Shown: piece after piece, positions 37,201 to 50,364 of the stretch | Position numbering within the stretch: the stretch's first letter is position 1 | Layout of the letters: every line of letters starts with the position of its first letter | The notes under the pieces: generated by a model | What the model was told of the DNA's origin: nothing | Databases searched by the model: none | What the model saw: the letters and a program-made list of their open reading frames with translations, nothing else | Program-made: the position numbers and the translations under genes | NCBI RefSeq assembly: GCF_029167645.1 | Contig: NZ_CP119147.1 | Coordinates: forward strand, 6,590,501 to 6,654,500 | Direction: 5' to 3' | Source of the DNA: Streptomyces sp. AM 2-1-1 | GTDB lineage: Bacteria; Actinomycetota; Actinomycetes; Streptomycetales; Streptomycetaceae | Length of the DNA: 64,000 nt

Positions 37201-40200
37201 GCCGGGCACGGGGTGTCCCGGGGCTACTCGGGGCTTCCCGCCCTGACCGCCACCCGTTTCGTCGCCGATCCGTACGGGCCCGCGGGCGGGCGGATGTACC
37301 GCACCGGTGACCTCGTCCGCTGGACCCGGGACGGAGAGGTCGCCTACGTCACCCGCGCGGACGGCCAGGTGAAGCTGCGCGGCTACCGCATCGAACTCGG
37401 CGAGATCGAGGGGATCCTCGCCTGTTGCGAAGGGGTCGCCGACTCCTTCGCCGTCGTCCGCGAGGACACCGCCGGCGACCGGCGCCTCGTCGCGTACGTG
37501 GTGCCGGCCGCCGGAGCACGTCCCGCGCCGGCCGACCTCGCCCGGGCCGTCGGCCGTTCGCTGCCCGCCTACATGGTGCCCTCGGCGTTCGTGCTGCTCG
37601 ACGCGCTGCCGCTGACCGCCAACGGCAAGGTGGACCGGCGCGCGCTCCCCGCACCCGTGCACGGGGCCCCGCACCGGGAGGGACCGGTCCGGCCGGCCCG
37701 CACCGCCCGCGAGGAGATCCTCCGCGGCCTCTTCGCCGACGTGCTCGGACTCGACACGGCGGACGCCGACGGCGACTTCTTCGCCCTCGGCGGCCACTCC
37801 CTGCTCGCCACTCGCCTCGCCGCCCGCATCCGCACCGCGCTCGGCGTGGAGGTCCCGGTCAAGGCGCTCTTCGAGCACCCCACCCCGGCAGCCCTCGCCG
37901 CGGTGCTGGACAGTGCCGAGGAGGCCAGAACACCCCTGGTGAGGGCGGAGACCCGCCCTCACCCGCTGCCGCTCTCCTCCGCCCAGCAACGCCTCTGGTT
38001 CCTGGGCCGGCTGGAGGGCCCGAGCGCCACCTACAACGTGCCGCTCGTCCTCGGCCTCGACGGACAGCTCGACACCGACGCCCTGGAGAGCGCCCTCGTA
38101 GACGTCGTCCGGCGCCACGAGAGCCTGCGGACCGTCTTCCCCGAGACCGACGGGGTGGCCGAGCAAGTGGTGCTCGACGGCGCGGGCGCCGACCTCGACC
38201 TGACACCCCGGGACACCGACCCGGCCCGTCTGGACGACGTGCTCACCGCCGAGGTGGCGCATCCCTTCGACGTGAGCACCGAACTCCCGGTCCGCGGACG
38301 GCTGCTGCGGCTCGGCCCGGACTCCCACGTCCTGGTGCTGGTCCTGCACCACATCGCCGGCGACGGCTGGTCCCTCGCTCCGCTCGCCCGCGATCTGGGC
38401 GAGGCGTACCGGGCGCGCAGCCAGGGCGAGGAGGCCGGCTGGACCGAACTCGCCGTCCAGTACACCGACTACACCCTCTGGCAGCGCGCGCTGCTCGGCG
38501 AGGAGGACGACCCCTCCAGCCAGGCCGCCCGCCAGCTGGCCTTCTGGCGCGGTGCCCTCACCGGCGCTCCCGAACTGCTCGAACTGCCCTGCGACCGGCC
38601 GAGGCCCGCGGTCCCCTCGTACTGCGGCGACGCACACGCCTTCACCGTCACCGCCGACACCCACCGGGCGCTCGCCGACCTCGCCCGGACCCGGGGCAGC
38701 AGCCTCTTCATGGTGCTCCAGGCCGCCCTCTCCGTCCTCCTCTCCCGCCACGGAGCGGGCGACGACATCCCGCTGGGCACCGCGGTCGCCGGCCGCACCG
38801 ACGAGGCACTCGACGACCTGGTCGGCTTCTTCGTCAACACCCTCGTGCTGCGCACCGACCTGAGCGGCAACCCCACGTTCGGCGAGGTCGTCGACCGCGT
38901 ACGCGACTTCGACCTGGCCGCCTACGCCCACCAGGACCTGCCGTTCGAACGGCTGGTGGACGCACTCAGCCCCGCCCGGGCCCAGAACCACCACCCGCTC
39001 TTCCAGACCATGCTCGTCCTCCAGAACCAGGCCGACGCCACGATCGACCTGCCCGGGCTCACCGTGTCGGAGCGGCCCGTGCACACCGGCATCAGCAAGT
39101 TCGACCTCACCTTCACCTTCACCGAGACGTCCGACGACGCCGGCCGGCCGGCCGGTCTGCGGGGCGTCCTGGAGTTCTCCACCGAACTCTTCGCCCCGGC
39201 CACCGCGCACACCCTGGCCGCCCGGCTGACCCGGCTTCTCGGCACCCTCGCCACCGACCCCGGGCAGCACGTCCGCACCGTGGACGTCCTGCACGCGGAC
39301 GAGCGCCGGGCCCTGGACCGCGTCGCGCACGGCCCGGCCCGGCCCGCTGCGGCGCGCACTGCGCCCGAGGCGTTCCGCGCGCAGTGCGCCCGGACCCCGG
39401 AGGCGGTCGCCGTACAGGACGGCGCCGACCGGCTCACCTACCGCGAACTCGACCTGCTCTCCGACGCCCTCGCCCACCACCTGCACGAACGGGGCATCGG
39501 CCGCGGCGATCTGGTCGCCCTGGCGCTGGAGGGCACCGCCGACCAGGTCCTCGCGGTGCTGGCGGTGACCAAGGCCGGCGCCGCCTACCTGCCGGTCGAC
39601 CTGGAGTACCCCGAGGCGCGCATCGCGTACATGCTCGACGACGCCCGCCCGGCGCTGCTCCTCACCCACGCGTCCCGCGCCGCACACTCCGGCCTCCCGC
39701 TGCCCCGCCTCACGCTCGACGACCGGTCCGCCTGGGCCACCGGCAGCGCGCCACCGGCCGCCGCCGCGCCCGACCCGCGCGACGCGGCGTACGTCATCTA
39801 CACCTCCGGCTCCACCGGCCGTCCCAAGGGGGTGGTCGTCACCCACGCCTCCCTGACCAACCACATGGCGTGGATGGCGGACCACCTCGGCCTCACCGGC
39901 GACGACCGGGTCCTCGCCCGCACCTCGCCGAGCTTCGACGCCTCGGTCTGGGAGACCTGGCTGCCGCTCCTGCACGGCGGCTCCACCTGCCCCGTGCCCC
40001 CCGCCCTCAACCACGACCCCGCCGCGCTGCTGGCACGGATGCGCGCCGAGGGCGTGACCCTCGCCCAGTTCGTCCCCTCGCACCTCGCGGCCGTCCTGAC
40101 CGGCACCGGCCCCGGCACGGTGCCCCCGACGCTGCGGGCCGTCCTGTGCGGCGGCGAACCGCTGCCCCGCACACTCGCGGACCGCGTCGCGCGGGAGTGG

Positions 40201-42717
40201 CGGACCGAGGTGCACAACCTCTACGGGCCGACCGAGGCCACCATCGACGCCACCGCCCACCACCACCGCACCACCGCGGGGGACGGACCGGCCGGGGAGG
40301 GGAGCGTGCCGCTCGGACGCCCGGTCGACAACACCCGCGCCTACGTGCTCGACGCCTCGCTGCGGCCGGTGCCGCCCGGGGTCACCGGCGAACTCCACCT
40401 CGCGGGCGACGGCCTCGCCCGCGGCTACCTGCGGCGCCCCGGCCTGACCGCCTCCCGGTTCACCGCCGACCCGTACGGTCCGGCCGGAAGCCGGATGTAC
40501 CGCACCGGCGACCTCGTCCGGCGGGACGGTGACGGTCTGCTCACCTACGTCTCGCGCGCCGACGACCAGGTGAAGGTGAACGGCTTCCGCATCGAACCGG
40601 GCGAGATCGAGGCCGCCCTCACCGCGCTCGACTCCATCGCCACCGCCTGCGTCCAGGTCCGTGAGGACCGGCCCGGCGAGCGCCGCCTCGTCGCCTACAC
40701 CGTCCCCGGCCCGCGCGGCGGCTCCCCGGCGCCGGCCGAGCACGAACTGCGCGCCCGCCTGGCCGAGACCCTGCCGCCGTACATGGTGCCCGCCGTCTTC
40801 GTCCCCCTCGACGCGCTGCCGCTGCTGCCCAACGGCAAGACCGACCGGCGCGCCCTGCCCGCCCCGGCCCGCCCGGACGCCGCCCGGCCCGGCGGCCTGC
40901 CCCGCACCGCGAGGGAACGGGCGCTCTGCGAGGTGTTCGCCTCCGTCCTGCGCACGGGCACCGTCCGCACCGACGACGACTTCTTCGCGCTCGGCGGCGA
41001 CAGCATCCTCTCCATCCAGCTGGTCAGCCGTGCCCGCGAGGCCGGCCTGCGGGTCACCCCCCGCGACGTCTTCGCGCACCGCACGCCCGAGGCCATCGCG
41101 GCCGCCGCCACCGAACTGGACCAGGACCCGGTACCCGGCTTCCCCGCCGGGAGCGCAGCCTCCGGGCACCCGGGGACCGGCGTCGTGCCGGCCACCCCGA
41201 TCGTCGCCTGGTTCCTGGAACGACCCGGCCCCACGGAGGGGTACAACCAGTCCGGGGTGCTGCGCACACCGTCGGGGGCCGGCGCCGACACCCTGACGGC
41301 AGCCCTGCAACTCCTCCTCGACCAGCACGACATGCTCCGGCTCCGCGTCGGCGGCCCGGCCGGGGACGGGATGCTCCTCGAAGCGCTGCCACCCGGCTCC
41401 GTACCGGCCCGCGACCGGTTCACCCGCATCGATGTGACGGGTCTCGACGACGATGCCGTCCGCGCCGCCCTCACCGGGGCCGGCGAAGCGGCCCGCGGGC
41501 GGCTGAACCCCGCCGACGGCCGCGTCGTCGAGGCCGTCTGGTGCGACGCGGGCCCCCGGGCACGAGGCCGGCTGCTCCTCGTCGTCCACCACCTCGCCGT
41601 CGACGCCGTCTCCTGGCGGATCCTCACCGACGACCTCGCCACGGCCTGGCGGGCCGTCACCGAGCGCGCGGCAGCGGGCGGCCGCTCCGACGGCTCCGCC
41701 GGACCGGGCGCACGGCTCCCCGCCGTCGCCACCTCCTACCGCCAGTGGGCGCACCTCCTCGCCTCCCAGGCGCACAGCACCGCCCGGGAGGCGGAACTCC
41801 CGCTCTGGGAAGCGACGTCGCTCACCCCCGACCCGCAGTTGGGACACCGCCCGCTCGATCCCCGCACGGACACCGCCGGCCGGACCCGCACCCTCGTCAC
41901 CCGGCTGCCCGCCTCCCGCACGGCGCCGCTGCTCACCACCGTGCCCGCCGCCTTCCACGCCGGAGTGGACGACGTCCTGCTCACCGGCCTCGCCCTCGCG
42001 GTGAGCTCCTGGCGCGCGGCACGGGCCGACGGCTCCGGATCCACCCCCACCGCCGTCCTCGTCGATCGGGAGGGCCACGGCCGGGAGCAGATCGACGACC
42101 GCGTCGACCTCTCCCGTACCGTCGGCTGGTTCACCACCCTCTACCCCGTCCGGGTCGACGCCGGCCCCCTCGACCCCCGCGACCCCGGTCACTTCGACGC
42201 CGCACGGGTCGAACGCGCCCTCAAGCGCGTCAAGGAGCAGTTGCGCGCCGTCCCCGACCACGGGATCGGCTACGGGATGCTCCGCCGGCTCAACCCGGCG
42301 ACCCGCGCCCGGCTGGCCGCCGCCCCCGATCCCCAGATCGGCTTCAACTACCTCGGGCGGTACGCCGACGCGGGCGGCGCGGGCGGGGGCGCCGACTGGG
42401 ACGTCCTGCTCGACGCCGGCGGGCCGCGCGCGCAGGACCCAGGCATGCCCGTCCACCACGTGCTCGACATCAACGCGCACACCGAGGACGGGACCGACGG
42501 ACCGACCCTCGTGACCCGCTGGACCTGGCCCGCCGACCTCCTCGGGGAGACGGACGTCCAGGCCCTGTCCGAGGCGTTCGGCCGCGCCCTGCGCGCCCTC
42601 TCCGACCACGCGGCACGACCCGAGGCGGGCGGCTGGACGCCGTCCGACCTTCCCCTGGTCTCCCTGGACCAGGCCCAGATCGACCGACTGCAGAACAAGT
42701 GGGGTGGACGCAAGTGA
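28210..42717 (+). CDS. Four-module NRPS, C-A-T / C-A-T / C-A-T / C-A-T-E
   Basis: 4835 residues from the ATG at 28210 (AAAGGTG upstream). Module 1: C1 with HHxxxDG at 149-155, A1 about 515-1005 (Lys1001), T1 Ser1054. Module 2: C2 His1244/Asp1249, A2 with Lys2077, T2 Ser2132. Module 3: C3 His2315/Asp2320, A3 with Lys3140, T3 Ser3197. Module 4: C4 His3380/Asp3385, A4 with Lys4210, T4 Ser4265 in the GGDS form typical before an E domain, then an epimerisation domain about 4320-4835 ([10 protein letters not shown], His4460). Pocket codes read by alignment to GrsA: A1 DAFFVAVTFK, A2 DAWQLGLIDK, A3 DAFFLAVTFK, A4 DAWQLGLIDK. A1 and A3 share D235, A236, F239, T330 and F331 with Val/Ile codes; A2 and A4 are Gln-like. 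C1 resembles EntF-type or starter C domains, so an acylated N-terminus is possible. The stop overlaps the next gene's GTG. Confidence 0.95.
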   Translation: MYENDSIPSRAIPGELLELTLAQQGVWYGQQVEPESPKFNIAECFEIRGDLDTGTFAAAVARTVALCDSLNVELVVRDGVVRQRVAPPPRSGADRIRLVDLSGADDPAAAAERYLADDMATVDRIDVPRHTFTLLRLGPGRHYWYIRFHHIAVDGLGSAVFARTVADLYARALRGEDILEAELPPAPLRDLLADEAAYLDSDRYEADRTYWTAKFADRAPGTAVPADATTPAGVAGSHDGGGDGNGARGGTPLIRRRTAAHPTAVPAAADGVHLHSGETLPVAVFDDLRRLAAANRTSWTAVLVSAVAAYVGRATGTSDVVVGLASNGRHGGLRHIVGMTANILPLRLNITADMTVGALVRAVAGEMRGALRHRRFSREQLARELRMADDAARLTDVVVNIMGYEYDLEFAGSPATSRVLSIGPVDDVSLFVSERSEGTGPLIGFDADQELYRPEDVRLSQRAVISFLSALAGAETETPLRELPLLDAETAGELLAHGRGAALAPQGPAHATSLPDAFGAQVRRTPDAPAVVDGAVTLSYRDLARTAAELSGALAGWGLAPEDGVGVLVDRSAAVVAATLGVVGAGAAYVPMDAGWPEERLGRVAGVAGIRALVVDEAAAGRHWVKVTAAVLPVIVVDAVGGILRGGPPRPGRPADVARADRLAYTMFTSGSTGLPKGVGVTHADVLALAADTAWTGGAYEAVLLHSAYVFDASTFEIWVPLLHGGRVVVAPPGVLEAPVLTGLVARYGVTALFLTTALFNVVAEADPAAFAGVRLVAAGGEAATPDLMQRVAAAAPRTRVLHVYGPTETTTFAARHQVSADTSGVPPVGRPLDGTLLHVLDRDLGLVPPGVVGELYVGGRGVARGYQGRPALTAGRFVADPHGPHGARMYRTGDLVRWTAHGEIEYVGRVDGQVKLRGYRIEPAEIESALLADPDVRAVAVLVREDIPGDRRLVAYVVPAPGARPDDTALARRVGRILPAYMVPSVFVTLDALPLNPNGKVDRRALPAPPAAAPTGRAPRTAFEEVLAGLFADVLGVEAVGADDNFFSLGGHSLLATRLTGRVRAALGAELDLRTLFDHPTVASLAAVLDTTGAARPALTPQPRPAAVPLSFAQRRLWFLNRAEGPGDTYTIPLVLELDGPLDTESLRGALADVIARHESLRTVFAEHDGVPRQEVLDAAVAAGLVPLVVQRPPAGDPGTGAWAEETIRRLIAEPFDLTGDVAVRARLLQEAPARHLLVLVLHHVVADGWSLAPLVRDLGAAYRARTEGTGSPEWPALPVQYADYTLWQRRLLGDDADPHSLAALQLDHWRRALRGAPDLIDLPLDRPRPAVPSHRGDAVPFVLPAPEHAALVRLARATGCTPFMVLQAALAVTLHAHGAGTDIPLGTAAAGRPDEALGDLVGFFVNTVVLRTDLSGDPTFRELLTRIREFDIAAFSHGDLPFERIVEAVNPERSGDHHPLFQTMLVLQNQDRAELDLPGITTRDRSRHTGISKFDLTFSLTELGGTPDGTGAGTGAPSGIGGHLEYATDLFDATTARGLSDRLARILTLAVADPDRRVGAYDPAGPDERDLVLAQGRGRARPLPVLTVPEAVREQALRTPGATAVRDARTRLTYAELDTRADALAHVLRERGAGREDRVAIAAPQSVHTVVAMLAVLRAGAAYVPVDPEYPATRIRHMLDDARPVLLLTTADTHPALPSVDLPWLALDATPTPPAADLPPLGHVPHPADAAYVIYTSGSTGRPKGVVVPHRALANHMAWMADHLGVTGEDRVLARTSTSFDASVWELWLPLTTGAEVCVMPSEANREPTELVSWMRRFEVTVAQFVPSHLTHVLAEAAPTAPPPRPRAVLCGGEPLPRSLAVEITARWGADVHNLYGPTEATIDATAHRDDTSRTGAATETVPIGRPVDTMRAYVLDSRLRPVPPGVTGELYLSGPNLARGYLRRPGLTAERFVADPLAAGGARMYRTGDLVRWNAHGLLEYLSRADDQVKLRGFRIELGEVEAALLAHPGVVGACAVIREDAPGRRRLVAYAVTDDPAARPVLLRDALAEALPHHMVPSAVVALDALPLLPNGKVDRRALPEPEPETDGPAENARLTFREELLAGIFADVLHRPRVGPRSSFFDLGGHSLLAMRVVSRVRAVLGVEIAVRTLFEHPTVADLARALDPAAQTRPPVVPAERRPDPLPLSSAQQRLWFLGRLEGPSSTYNIPLVLELGGALDTDALRAALHDVVERHESLRTLFPERDGTPYQSVVGADIATPGLPVVGVAPADLEDAVLDAVREPFDVATDLPLRALLLRPAPGRHVLVLVLHHIAADGWSLAPLARHLGEAYRARLAGEAPERAPGTPLQYADYTLWQHAALGDGTAPHSALRRQLDHWHTALAGLPGLIDLPLDRPRPVTTDPRGATHAFDVPPALHARLLLLARESGSSLFMVLQSAVAALLHRHGAGDDIPLGTPVAGRTDEALEDLVGFFVNTLVLRTDLSGSPTFRELLVRVREFDLAAYEHQDVPFERLVESLNPVRARNHHPLFQTMLVLQNQETVRPDLPGLTVEDRLVHNGLSKFDLTFAFTEEADGGGLGAGIEYATALFDRDTVETLAARLLRLLEQVAADPGRPLRAYDLLTADERDRVVRRGTGRPLAPAAPEATLPARFAAQALRTPHAVAVTDGSTALGYALLDTLSADLAAALAGLGVGPECGVGVLLTRSAAVVTASLGAVRAAGAYVPMDAHWPGERLDQVATVASVRVLVVDEAALASGWVTEAAGRLPVVVVDRVGRILRGSPERPGVPAAVPGPAALAYTMFTSGSTGVPKGVGVTHADVAALADDSAWGDGAVDAVLMHSAYVFDASTFEIWAPLLHGGRIVVAPEGVLEARVLGEAVHEQGVSALFLTTALFNVIAETDPGAFRGLRLLCAGGELASPDAMQRIAATTPGLRVLHVYGPTETTTFATRYDVPAGLPAGPPPIGRPLDGMRLYVLDGSLGPVAPGVVGELYLAGHGVSRGYSGLPALTATRFVADPYGPAGGRMYRTGDLVRWTRDGEVAYVTRADGQVKLRGYRIELGEIEGILACCEGVADSFAVVREDTAGDRRLVAYVVPAAGARPAPADLARAVGRSLPAYMVPSAFVLLDALPLTANGKVDRRALPAPVHGAPHREGPVRPARTAREEILRGLFADVLGLDTADADGDFFALGGHSLLATRLAARIRTALGVEVPVKALFEHPTPAALAAVLDSAEEARTPLVRAETRPHPLPLSSAQQRLWFLGRLEGPSATYNVPLVLGLDGQLDTDALESALVDVVRRHESLRTVFPETDGVAEQVVLDGAGADLDLTPRDTDPARLDDVLTAEVAHPFDVSTELPVRGRLLRLGPDSHVLVLVLHHIAGDGWSLAPLARDLGEAYRARSQGEEAGWTELAVQYTDYTLWQRALLGEEDDPSSQAARQLAFWRGALTGAPELLELPCDRPRPAVPSYCGDAHAFTVTADTHRALADLARTRGSSLFMVLQAALSVLLSRHGAGDDIPLGTAVAGRTDEALDDLVGFFVNTLVLRTDLSGNPTFGEVVDRVRDFDLAAYAHQDLPFERLVDALSPARAQNHHPLFQTMLVLQNQADATIDLPGLTVSERPVHTGISKFDLTFTFTETSDDAGRPAGLRGVLEFSTELFAPATAHTLAARLTRLLGTLATDPGQHVRTVDVLHADERRALDRVAHGPARPAAARTAPEAFRAQCARTPEAVAVQDGADRLTYRELDLLSDALAHHLHERGIGRGDLVALALEGTADQVLAVLAVTKAGAAYLPVDLEYPEARIAYMLDDARPALLLTHASRAAHSGLPLPRLTLDDRSAWATGSAPPAAAAPDPRDAAYVIYTSGSTGRPKGVVVTHASLTNHMAWMADHLGLTGDDRVLARTSPSFDASVWETWLPLLHGGSTCPVPPALNHDPAALLARMRAEGVTLAQFVPSHLAAVLTGTGPGTVPPTLRAVLCGGEPLPRTLADRVAREWRTEVHNLYGPTEATIDATAHHHRTTAGDGPAGEGSVPLGRPVDNTRAYVLDASLRPVPPGVTGELHLAGDGLARGYLRRPGLTASRFTADPYGPAGSRMYRTGDLVRRDGDGLLTYVSRADDQVKVNGFRIEPGEIEAALTALDSIATACVQVREDRPGERRLVAYTVPGPRGGSPAPAEHELRARLAETLPPYMVPAVFVPLDALPLLPNGKTDRRALPAPARPDAARPGGLPRTARERALCEVFASVLRTGTVRTDDDFFALGGDSILSIQLVSRAREAGLRVTPRDVFAHRTPEAIAAAATELDQDPVPGFPAGSAASGHPGTGVVPATPIVAWFLERPGPTEGYNQSGVLRTPSGAGADTLTAALQLLLDQHDMLRLRVGGPAGDGMLLEALPPGSVPARDRFTRIDVTGLDDDAVRAALTGAGEAARGRLNPADGRVVEAVWCDAGPRARGRLLLVVHHLAVDAVSWRILTDDLATAWRAVTERAAAGGRSDGSAGPGARLPAVATSYRQWAHLLASQAHSTAREAELPLWEATSLTPDPQLGHRPLDPRTDTAGRTRTLVTRLPASRTAPLLTTVPAAFHAGVDDVLLTGLALAVSSWRAARADGSGSTPTAVLVDREGHGREQIDDRVDLSRTVGWFTTLYPVRVDAGPLDPRDPGHFDAARVERALKRVKEQLRAVPDHGIGYGMLRRLNPATRARLAAAPDPQIGFNYLGRYADAGGAGGGADWDVLLDAGGPRAQDPGMPVHHVLDINAHTEDGTDGPTLVTRWTWPADLLGETDVQALSEAFGRALRALSDHAARPEAGGWTPSDLPLVSLDQAQIDRLQNKWGGRK

Positions 42718-45700
42718 CCGGGTTCCAGTTGGAGGACGTACTGCCGCTGACGCCGTTGCAGGCCGGCATGCTCTTCCACGCGCTGTACGACTCCCACGCC
42801 GTGGACGTCTACACCGCGCAGTTCGTCTTCGACCTCGAAGGCACCCCCGACGTCCCCGCGCTGCGCGCCGCCGTCGGCGGTCTGCTGCGGCGGCACGCCA
42901 ACCTCCGGGTCGGCTTCCTCCACGAGGACCTGCCCGAGCCCGTACAGGCCGTCGCCACCGAGGTGCCGGTGCCGCTGGAGGTGGAGGACCTGACGGGCCC
43001 GGACGGTCCGGCCGCGACCGAGGCGCGCCTCGCCGCGTTCCTCGCCGCCGACCGGATCCGGCGCTTCGACCTCGGTACCCCGCCGCTGATGCGCTTCACG
43101 CTGCTGCGCACCGCCCCACGCCGTCACCGCCTCGTCATGACCGCCCACCACATCCTCCTCGACGGCTGGTCGATGCCCCTGCTGGTACGGGAGCTGTTCG
43201 CGCTGTACGCGACCGGGGGCGACGACACCGGTCTGCCGCGCGTCGCGCCGTACCGCGGCTACCTCGCCTGGCTGGCCCAGCAGGACCGCACCGAGGCCCT
43301 GGACACCTGGCGGACCGCGCTGGCCGGCGTCGAGGCGCCGACCCTGCTCGCCGGACGCGGCGGGGCAGCCCGGCCCGCGCCGCCGGAACCGGCCGTTCCC
43401 GGGGAGGTGCCCGTCTCCGGGGAGCTGCCGGCCACGTTCGTGCTCGAGTTGGACGAAGCCACCACCCGGGGGCTGCGCGAGACCGCCCGCGCCCACCGGC
43501 TCACCCTCAACACCCTGGTCCAAGGCGCCTGGGGGCTGCTGCTCGCCCGGCTCACCGGCCGCTCCGACGTCGTCTTCGGCACCACCGTCTCCGGCCGCCC
43601 GCCGGAGATACCCGGCGTGGAGTCGATGGTCGGGCTCTTCATCAACACCGTGCCGGTACGCCTGCGACCGGAACCCGGTGACACCCTCGCCACCCTCCTG
43701 ACCCGCCTCCAGGACGAACAGGGCCGCCTCCTGGGCGCGCAGTTCGTGGGACTGACCGAGATCAGCGAGGCCACCGGGATCGGTGAACTCTTCGACACCC
43801 TCACGGTGTTCGAGAACTATCCGATGGACGCCGAGGCCCTGCGCACCGCCCAGCGGGGTCTGCCCGGCCTCGCCGTCACCGGCTTCAGCGGCACGGACGC
43901 AGCCCACTACCCGCTCACCCTCACCATCGCTCCCGGCGACACCCTGCGGATCACCTTCGGTCACCGGGCGGTCCTCGGCCACGACGAGGTGGCCCGCACC
44001 GCCGCCCGGATGCGCCGCCTGCTGTCGGCGATGTCCCAGGGGCTCGACCAGCGCGCCGACGCGGTACCGGTGCTCCTGGACGGCGAACGCGCCACGCTGC
44101 TGGCACAGGGTCAGGGCGCGGAACTCCCGCCCGGGACGACGGAGACGAACGTCGCGGGTGCCCTGGTGCGGCGCGCCGCCCGGCAGCCGGACAGCATCGC
44201 CGTCACCGGTGCCGGCGAGGAGCTGACCTACGGCCGGCTCCTGCGCCTGGCGGACGAACTGGCCGGCGCGCTCACAGGGCTCGGGGCCGGCACGGAGTCC
44301 GGCATCGGGATCCTCATGGGCCGCTCGACCGCCCTGGTCACCGCCTCCCTGGCGGTGCTGCGCGCGGGCGCCGCCTACGTCCCCCTCGATCCGCGCTGGC
44401 CCGCCGAACGCCTCGCCCGCGTGGCGGAAGTGGCGGGCCCGCGCGTGCTCGTCGTCGACGAGGCCGCACGTGCGCACCCGTGGCTGGACCGACTGCCGGC
44501 CGGTACGGCGGTGGTGACCGTGGACGCCGCCGGCCGGGTGCTGGACGGCGGCCCCGCCGCCCCCGGCGCCCTCCCGCCCACGGGCCACGGCGCCGGGCTC
44601 GCGTACGTGATGTTCACCTCCGGCTCCACCGGCGCGCCCAAGGGCGTCGGCGTCACCCACGCCGACATCACCTCCCTCGCGGCCGACCGGACCTGGGGCG
44701 ACGGCGTGAGCGACGCGGTCCTCCTGCACTCGGCGTACGCGTTCGACGCCTCCACCTTCGAGATGTGGGTCCCGCTCCTCAACGGCGGCCGCGTCGTCGT
44801 CGCCCCCGAGGGAGCCCTCCAGCCCGCCGCGATCCGGGACCTGGTGGACCGCCACGGCGTGACCGCCGCTTTCCTGACGACCGCCCTGTTCAACGTCGTC
44901 GCCGAGACCGATCCCGGCGCGCTGGGCCTGCTGCGCCTGGCCGCCGCCGGCGGCGAGGCGGCAGCCCCCGGCGTCCTCCAGCGGCTCGCCACCGCCCACC
45001 CCGGCACCCTCGTCCTCAACGTCTACGGGCCCACCGAGGCCACCACCTTCGCCACCCTGCACCGCGTCCGTCCCGGCGACGAGCCCGACGGCATCCCGCC
45101 GATCGGCCGGCCCCTCGACGGCGTGCGCGCCTACGTGCTCGACGCGGCGCTGAGGCCCGTACCCGCCGACGCGGAGGGGGAGTTGTACCTCGCCGGGCCC
45201 GGCGTCGCGCGCGGATACCTGGGACGCCCCGGCCTCACCGCCACCCGCTTCGTCGCCGACCCGTTCGCCGGGACCGGGGCGCGGATGTACCGCACCGGTG
45301 ACCTCGTACGCCGGGACGCCGACGGCGCGCTGCACCACCTGGCGCGGGCGGACCAGCAGATCAAACTGCGCGGCCACCGCATCGAACCCGCCGAGATCGA
45401 GGCGGTGCTCCGCGCCGACCCGTCCGTACGCGCCGCCCGTGTCGTGGTCCGCGAGGACCTGCCCGGCGACCGCACCCTCACCGCCTACGTCGTCCCCGCC
45501 CCCGGCCGCACCCCCGACGCCGGTCTGCTCGCCGCGCACGTCGGCCGCCACCTCCCCGCGTACATGGTGCCCACCGCCGTCGAGAGCCTCGACGCGTTCC
45601 CGCTCACCGCCAACGGCAAGCTCGACGCGCACGCCCTGCCCGCGCCCACCCGGCGGGCGACGTCGGCCGGAAGGCCGCCGAGCGGCGCCCACGAGGAGAT

Positions 45701-48700
45701 CCTCGCCGGGCTCTTCGCCGACGTGCTGGGGGTGGACCGGGTCGCGGCCGACGACAGCTTCTTCGCACTGGGCGGCCATTCGCTGCTCGCCACCCGGCTC
45801 GTGGGCCGCATCCGTACCGCGCTGCGGACCGAGGCGGACATCCGCACCCTCTTCGAGAACCCCACCGTCGCCGCACTCGCCACCGCCCTGCGGGACGCCC
45901 GCCGCCCGGCCCGCCCCGCCCTCGTGCCGCAGGAACGCCCCGCCACCCTCCCGCTCTCCTACGCCCAGCAGCGCCTGTGGTTCCTCCACCGGCTCGAAGG
46001 CCCCTCCGCCACGTACAACATCCCCTTCGCGGTACGCCTCGACGGGCCGCTCGACACCGACGCACTGCGCATGGCCCTGCACGACCTCGTCGTCCGGCAC
46101 GCCTCGCTGCGCACCGTCTTCCCGGAGCGCGACGGCGTGCCGTGCCAGCAGATCACCGCGCCGCAGGACGTGACCCTGCCGCTCCTCGTCGAAGCCGCCG
46201 ACGAGGAGAAGCTCGCCGACCGCGTCCGGGCCGCCGCGGCCGAACCGATCGACGTGGGACACCGCCTCCCGCTCCGGGCGACCCTGCTGCGCCTCGCCGA
46301 CGACGCGCACGTCCTCGTCCTGGTGGTCCACCACATCGCCGCCGACGGCTCGTCCCTCGCGCCCCTCACCCGCGACCTCGGCGCCGCCTACCGCGCGCGG
46401 CTGCGCGCGGAGGCCCCCGACTGGGCCCCGCTCCCCGTGGAGTACGCCGACCACGCGCTCTGGCAGCGCCGCCTGCTCGGTGAGCCGCACGGGTCGGACA
46501 GCCTGGCGGACCGTCAGCTCGCGCACTGGGAAGCGGCGTTGGACGGAATGCCGGAACTGGTCGAGCTGCCCTGGGACCGCCCGCGCCCCGCCGTCTCCCG
46601 CCATGCCGGCGCCACGCACGCCTTCGCGCTGGACGGATCCACCTCCCGACGGATCGCCGACCTCGCCCGCGCCACCGGCAGCACCGTCTTCATGGTGCTC
46701 CAGGCGGCCCTGTCGCTCACGCTCTCCCGCCACGGCGCCGGGGACGACATCCCGCTCGGCACCGCCGTCGCCGGCCGCACCGACGAGGCCGCCGCCGACC
46801 TCGTCGGTCTCTTCGTCAACACCCTGGTGCTCCGCACCGACCTCACGGGCGACCCGACGTTCCTCGAACTCCTCGACAGGGTGAAGGAGTTCGACCTCTC
46901 CGCGCACGCACACCAGGACATCCCCTTCGAGCGGCTGGTCGAACTCCGCAACCCGACCCGCTCGCAGAACCACCACCCGCTCTTCCAGACCATGCTGGTC
47001 CTCCAGAACCACACCCCCGCCGCCCCCGTCGAGCTGCCCGGCCTCACCGTCTCCGCCGTGCCGGTCGACACCGCCGTCAGCAAGTTCGACCTCTCCTTCA
47101 CCTTCACCGAGATCCACGGCGCCGACGGGACACCCGAGGGCATGCGGGCCACGGTCGACTACGCGACGGAGCTCTTCGACAGCGCGACCGTGCGCGGTCT
47201 CGCCGAACGGCTCGTCACCCTCCTCGACGCCGTCACCGCCGATCCGGACCGCCCGCTGCACACGTACGAGGTGCTCACCGCGGCCGAGCGCACCCGCCTC
47301 ACCACCCGGGGCACCGGCCCGGCCGACGACCTGCCCGGCTCCACCGTCCCCGCGCTCTACGAGGAGTGGGCCCGGCGCACCCCGGACGCACCCGCCGTCC
47401 GCGACGCCCGCACCACCCTCACCTACGCCGCTCTCGACGCCCGCGCCGACGCCCTCGCGCACCGGCTCGCCGCCCTCGGCATCGGCCCGGAGGACCGGGT
47501 CGCCGTCGCCCTGCCCCGCACCCACGAACTCGTCGTCGGCCTCCTCGGTGTCCTCAAGGCCGGAGCCGCGTACGTCCCGCTCGACCCCGACTACCCGGCC
47601 GACCGCCTCGCGTACATGCTCGACGACGCCCGACCCCGCCTGCTCCTGACCACCCCCGCCCTCCACCGCCGCCTCCCCGGCTCACCGGTGCCCCACCTCT
47701 ACCCGACGGAGGCCGTCGCGGGCGCCGCCCCCGAGGGCCGGGCCGCTGCCCGGGTGCGCCCGGAACACCCCGCGTACGTCATCTACACCTCCGGCTCCAC
47801 CGGCCGCCCCAAGGGCGTCGTGGTCACCCACCGCGGCGCCGGGGCCATGGCCGCGAGTCAGCGGAAACGGCTGCGCGTCACCCCCGACAGCCGGGTGCTC
47901 CACATGGCGTCCGTCAGCTTCGACGCCGCGTTCTGGGAACTCTGCATGGCACTCCTCAACGGCGCCTGCCTGGAGATCGACGAACGACCCGCGCTGCTCC
48001 CCGGCCCCACCCTTGCCGCCACCGTCCAGGAGCGCGGCGCCACCCACCTCACCCTGCCGCCCGCCGCACTGGCGGTGATGGCGCCCGGCTCGCTGCCCAC
48101 CGGGATCACCCTGGCGCTCGCCGGAGAGGCGTGCACCCCGGCCCTGGTGCGGGCCTGGGCACCCGGTCGGCACCTCTTCAACGCCTACGGCCCGACCGAG
48201 ACCACCGTCTGCGCGACCATGAGCACCGCCCAGCGGGCCGACGGCCCGCTCGCCCCCGAGCACACGGTGCCCATCGGCGTTCCCTTCGACGGCACCCGGG
48301 TCCACGTCCTGGACGACCGGCTGGCACCCGTGCCGACCGGCGTCGTCGGCGAACTGTACGTCTCCGGCGCCGGGGTCGCCCGGGGATACCACGGCAGGCC
48401 CGGGCTGACCGCGTCCCGCTTCGTCGCCGACCCCTCCGACCCCGCGGGAGGCCGGATGTACCGCACCGGCGACCTGGTGCGCTGGACCACGGACCCCGAC
48501 GACGGCGGTCCCGGCGCACTCGTCTACGTCTCCCGGGTGGACGACCAGGTCAAACTCCGCGGCTTCCGCATCGAACTCGGTGAGATCGAAGCCGTGCTCA
48601 CCGCTCTGCCCGGCGTCACCTCGGCCTGTGCCGTCGTCCGCGAGGACCGGCCCGGCGACCGGCGCCTCGTCGCGTACACCACACCCGCGGACGGGCCGGA

Positions 48701-50336
48701 ATGCCCCGGTGCGACCGAGCTGCGCGCCCGCCTCGCCGCCACCCTCCCCGACCACATGGTCCCCGCCGCCTTCGTGCGCCTCGACGCGCTGCCCCTCACG
48801 CCCAACGGCAAGACCGACCGGCGGGCGCTTCCCGCGCCCGACCGGACCGCACCGACCGGCGGCCGCGCCCCGCGCACGGACCGGGAACGGGCCCTGTGCG
48901 AAGTGTTCGCACAGACACTCGGCGTGGACGAGGTCGGTGTCACGGACGACTTCTTCGCCCTGGGCGGCCACTCCCTGCTCGCGGTGACCCTCGCCCAGCG
49001 GATCGAGGAGCGCTGCGGCCGACGCCCGTCCCTGCGCGCCCTGTTCGCGTCCCCCACGGTGGAAGGGGTGGACCGCCTCCTGGGCGGCACCCCGGGGGAG
49101 GCGGACCCGCGGGAGCGCACCGCCGGCCCGGACCTCGCCGCCGAGATCCGCCTCGCCCCGGACATCACCGGCGCCGGCCGGAACGCACCGGTACCCGCCC
49201 CCGCCCGCCGCCCCGCCCGGCCGTCCGCCCGCCCGCTGCTGACCGGTGCCTCCGGCTTCCTCGGCGCCTTCCTCCTGCGCGACCTCCTCGAGTCCACCGG
49301 CGAACCGGTCGACTGCCTGGTACGCGCCGGGGACGAACACCGGGCCGCCCACCGGCTGCGCGCCAACCTGGAGCGGTACGGCCTCTGGCACCCCCGGTAC
49401 GCCGACCTCGTCCGCCCCGTCCCCGGCGACCTGGCCGCCCCCGGACTCGGGCTGTCGCCCGAGGACCGGACCGCCCTGGTACGCCGGCTCGGCCTCGTGG
49501 TGCACAACGGCGCCCACGTCAACTTCGCCGCCCCGTACCAGGACCTGCGCGCCGCCAACGTCGCCGGCACCGAGGAACTGCTCCGGCTGCTCGCCGAGTC
49601 CGCCTCGCCCGCCATGCACTACGTCTCCACCACCGGCGTCTACGCACCACCCGCCGGACCGGACACCGCCCCCCTCACCGAGACGAGCCCGACCGGCCCC
49701 GCAGCCGGACTGCCCGACGGTTACGCCCAGAGCAAGTGGGTCGCCGAAGGACTCGTCGGCCTCGCCCGCGAACGCGGCCTGCCGGTGACCGTCCACCGCC
49801 CGGGCCGCATCAGCGGCGACACCGCGACCGGCGCCTGCCAGGAACGCGACCTGCTCTGGCAGCTCATCAAGGGGTGCCTGCAGGCGGAAGCGGTACCGGA
49901 CCTCCCGCACGGCTCCACCGACTGGGTGCCGGTCGACCACGTCAGCGCGGCGGTGGTGGCGCTCGCCCTCTCCGGCCGCCCGGGCCCGCGGACGTACCAC
50001 CACACCAACCCGGACGCACCCGGCCTGGACCGCGTCTTCGAGGCGGCCGTACGCCTCGGCCACGAGGTGCGCACCGTCCCCGCCGAGGAGTGGCGGGACC
50101 GGGTCGCGGCCCGGCCGGACAACGCGGCCCAGTTGTTCCTCGGCGACGGGAGCGGCTCCGGCTCCGCCGCGGCGACGGACCGCCGCCGCTTCGACTCCGC
50201 CCGCACCAGCGAAGAGGCGGCCGCCCTCGGCGTCCGTCTGCCACCGCTCACCGACGAGGTGCTGGACCGCTACCTGACGTACTTCCACGGGACGGGGTTC
50301 CTGCCGGCGCCGCGGGAGGCGACGGCCGCACCGTGA
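42714..50336 (+). CDS. Two-module NRPS with terminal thioester reductase, C-A-T / C-A-T-R
   Basis: 2540 residues; the GTG at 42714 overlaps the upstream TGA by four bases, with GGGTGGA before it. C5 (about 5-440; His145, His146, Asp150; start [17 protein letters not shown]) is of the D-C-L type, as expected after an E domain. A5 has Lys969 and pocket DAFFAAVTFK; T5 is Ser1023. C6 is L-C-L type (His1206, Asp1211; HHIAADGSS). A6 has Lys2033 and pocket DAWTAAAVCK, very close to the GrsA/Tyc Phe code; T6 is Ser2087. The C-terminus is an extended short-chain-dehydrogenase-type reductase: nucleotide loop TGASGFLG at 2177-2184, then Tyr2337 and Lys2341 of YxxxK. It would release the hexapeptidyl thioester as an aldehyde, or an alcohol after a second hydride. 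No thioesterase is present. Confidence 0.95.
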   Translation: MTGFQLEDVLPLTPLQAGMLFHALYDSHAVDVYTAQFVFDLEGTPDVPALRAAVGGLLRRHANLRVGFLHEDLPEPVQAVATEVPVPLEVEDLTGPDGPAATEARLAAFLAADRIRRFDLGTPPLMRFTLLRTAPRRHRLVMTAHHILLDGWSMPLLVRELFALYATGGDDTGLPRVAPYRGYLAWLAQQDRTEALDTWRTALAGVEAPTLLAGRGGAARPAPPEPAVPGEVPVSGELPATFVLELDEATTRGLRETARAHRLTLNTLVQGAWGLLLARLTGRSDVVFGTTVSGRPPEIPGVESMVGLFINTVPVRLRPEPGDTLATLLTRLQDEQGRLLGAQFVGLTEISEATGIGELFDTLTVFENYPMDAEALRTAQRGLPGLAVTGFSGTDAAHYPLTLTIAPGDTLRITFGHRAVLGHDEVARTAARMRRLLSAMSQGLDQRADAVPVLLDGERATLLAQGQGAELPPGTTETNVAGALVRRAARQPDSIAVTGAGEELTYGRLLRLADELAGALTGLGAGTESGIGILMGRSTALVTASLAVLRAGAAYVPLDPRWPAERLARVAEVAGPRVLVVDEAARAHPWLDRLPAGTAVVTVDAAGRVLDGGPAAPGALPPTGHGAGLAYVMFTSGSTGAPKGVGVTHADITSLAADRTWGDGVSDAVLLHSAYAFDASTFEMWVPLLNGGRVVVAPEGALQPAAIRDLVDRHGVTAAFLTTALFNVVAETDPGALGLLRLAAAGGEAAAPGVLQRLATAHPGTLVLNVYGPTEATTFATLHRVRPGDEPDGIPPIGRPLDGVRAYVLDAALRPVPADAEGELYLAGPGVARGYLGRPGLTATRFVADPFAGTGARMYRTGDLVRRDADGALHHLARADQQIKLRGHRIEPAEIEAVLRADPSVRAARVVVREDLPGDRTLTAYVVPAPGRTPDAGLLAAHVGRHLPAYMVPTAVESLDAFPLTANGKLDAHALPAPTRRATSAGRPPSGAHEEILAGLFADVLGVDRVAADDSFFALGGHSLLATRLVGRIRTALRTEADIRTLFENPTVAALATALRDARRPARPALVPQERPATLPLSYAQQRLWFLHRLEGPSATYNIPFAVRLDGPLDTDALRMALHDLVVRHASLRTVFPERDGVPCQQITAPQDVTLPLLVEAADEEKLADRVRAAAAEPIDVGHRLPLRATLLRLADDAHVLVLVVHHIAADGSSLAPLTRDLGAAYRARLRAEAPDWAPLPVEYADHALWQRRLLGEPHGSDSLADRQLAHWEAALDGMPELVELPWDRPRPAVSRHAGATHAFALDGSTSRRIADLARATGSTVFMVLQAALSLTLSRHGAGDDIPLGTAVAGRTDEAAADLVGLFVNTLVLRTDLTGDPTFLELLDRVKEFDLSAHAHQDIPFERLVELRNPTRSQNHHPLFQTMLVLQNHTPAAPVELPGLTVSAVPVDTAVSKFDLSFTFTEIHGADGTPEGMRATVDYATELFDSATVRGLAERLVTLLDAVTADPDRPLHTYEVLTAAERTRLTTRGTGPADDLPGSTVPALYEEWARRTPDAPAVRDARTTLTYAALDARADALAHRLAALGIGPEDRVAVALPRTHELVVGLLGVLKAGAAYVPLDPDYPADRLAYMLDDARPRLLLTTPALHRRLPGSPVPHLYPTEAVAGAAPEGRAAARVRPEHPAYVIYTSGSTGRPKGVVVTHRGAGAMAASQRKRLRVTPDSRVLHMASVSFDAAFWELCMALLNGACLEIDERPALLPGPTLAATVQERGATHLTLPPAALAVMAPGSLPTGITLALAGEACTPALVRAWAPGRHLFNAYGPTETTVCATMSTAQRADGPLAPEHTVPIGVPFDGTRVHVLDDRLAPVPTGVVGELYVSGAGVARGYHGRPGLTASRFVADPSDPAGGRMYRTGDLVRWTTDPDDGGPGALVYVSRVDDQVKLRGFRIELGEIEAVLTALPGVTSACAVVREDRPGDRRLVAYTTPADGPECPGATELRARLAATLPDHMVPAAFVRLDALPLTPNGKTDRRALPAPDRTAPTGGRAPRTDRERALCEVFAQTLGVDEVGVTDDFFALGGHSLLAVTLAQRIEERCGRRPSLRALFASPTVEGVDRLLGGTPGEADPRERTAGPDLAAEIRLAPDITGAGRNAPVPAPARRPARPSARPLLTGASGFLGAFLLRDLLESTGEPVDCLVRAGDEHRAAHRLRANLERYGLWHPRYADLVRPVPGDLAAPGLGLSPEDRTALVRRLGLVVHNGAHVNFAAPYQDLRAANVAGTEELLRLLAESASPAMHYVSTTGVYAPPAGPDTAPLTETSPTGPAAGLPDGYAQSKWVAEGLVGLARERGLPVTVHRPGRISGDTATGACQERDLLWQLIKGCLQAEAVPDLPHGSTDWVPVDHVSAAVVALALSGRPGPRTYHHTNPDAPGLDRVFEAAVRLGHEVRTVPAEEWRDRVAARPDNAAQLFLGDGSGSGSAAATDRRRFDSARTSEEAAALGVRLPPLTDEVLDRYLTYFHGTGFLPAPREATAAP

Positions 50337-50364
50337 CCTGAGGGCGTCTCATGACACAAGGGTG

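Noticed and set aside
27319..50288. Enormous leftward open frames antisense to the NRPS genes (for example 32710-42609, over 3000 codons)
   Set aside because: They are by-products of the very high third-position GC of the NRPS genes, show low-complexity Gly/Arg/Val/Glu composition, no domains and no ribosome sites.
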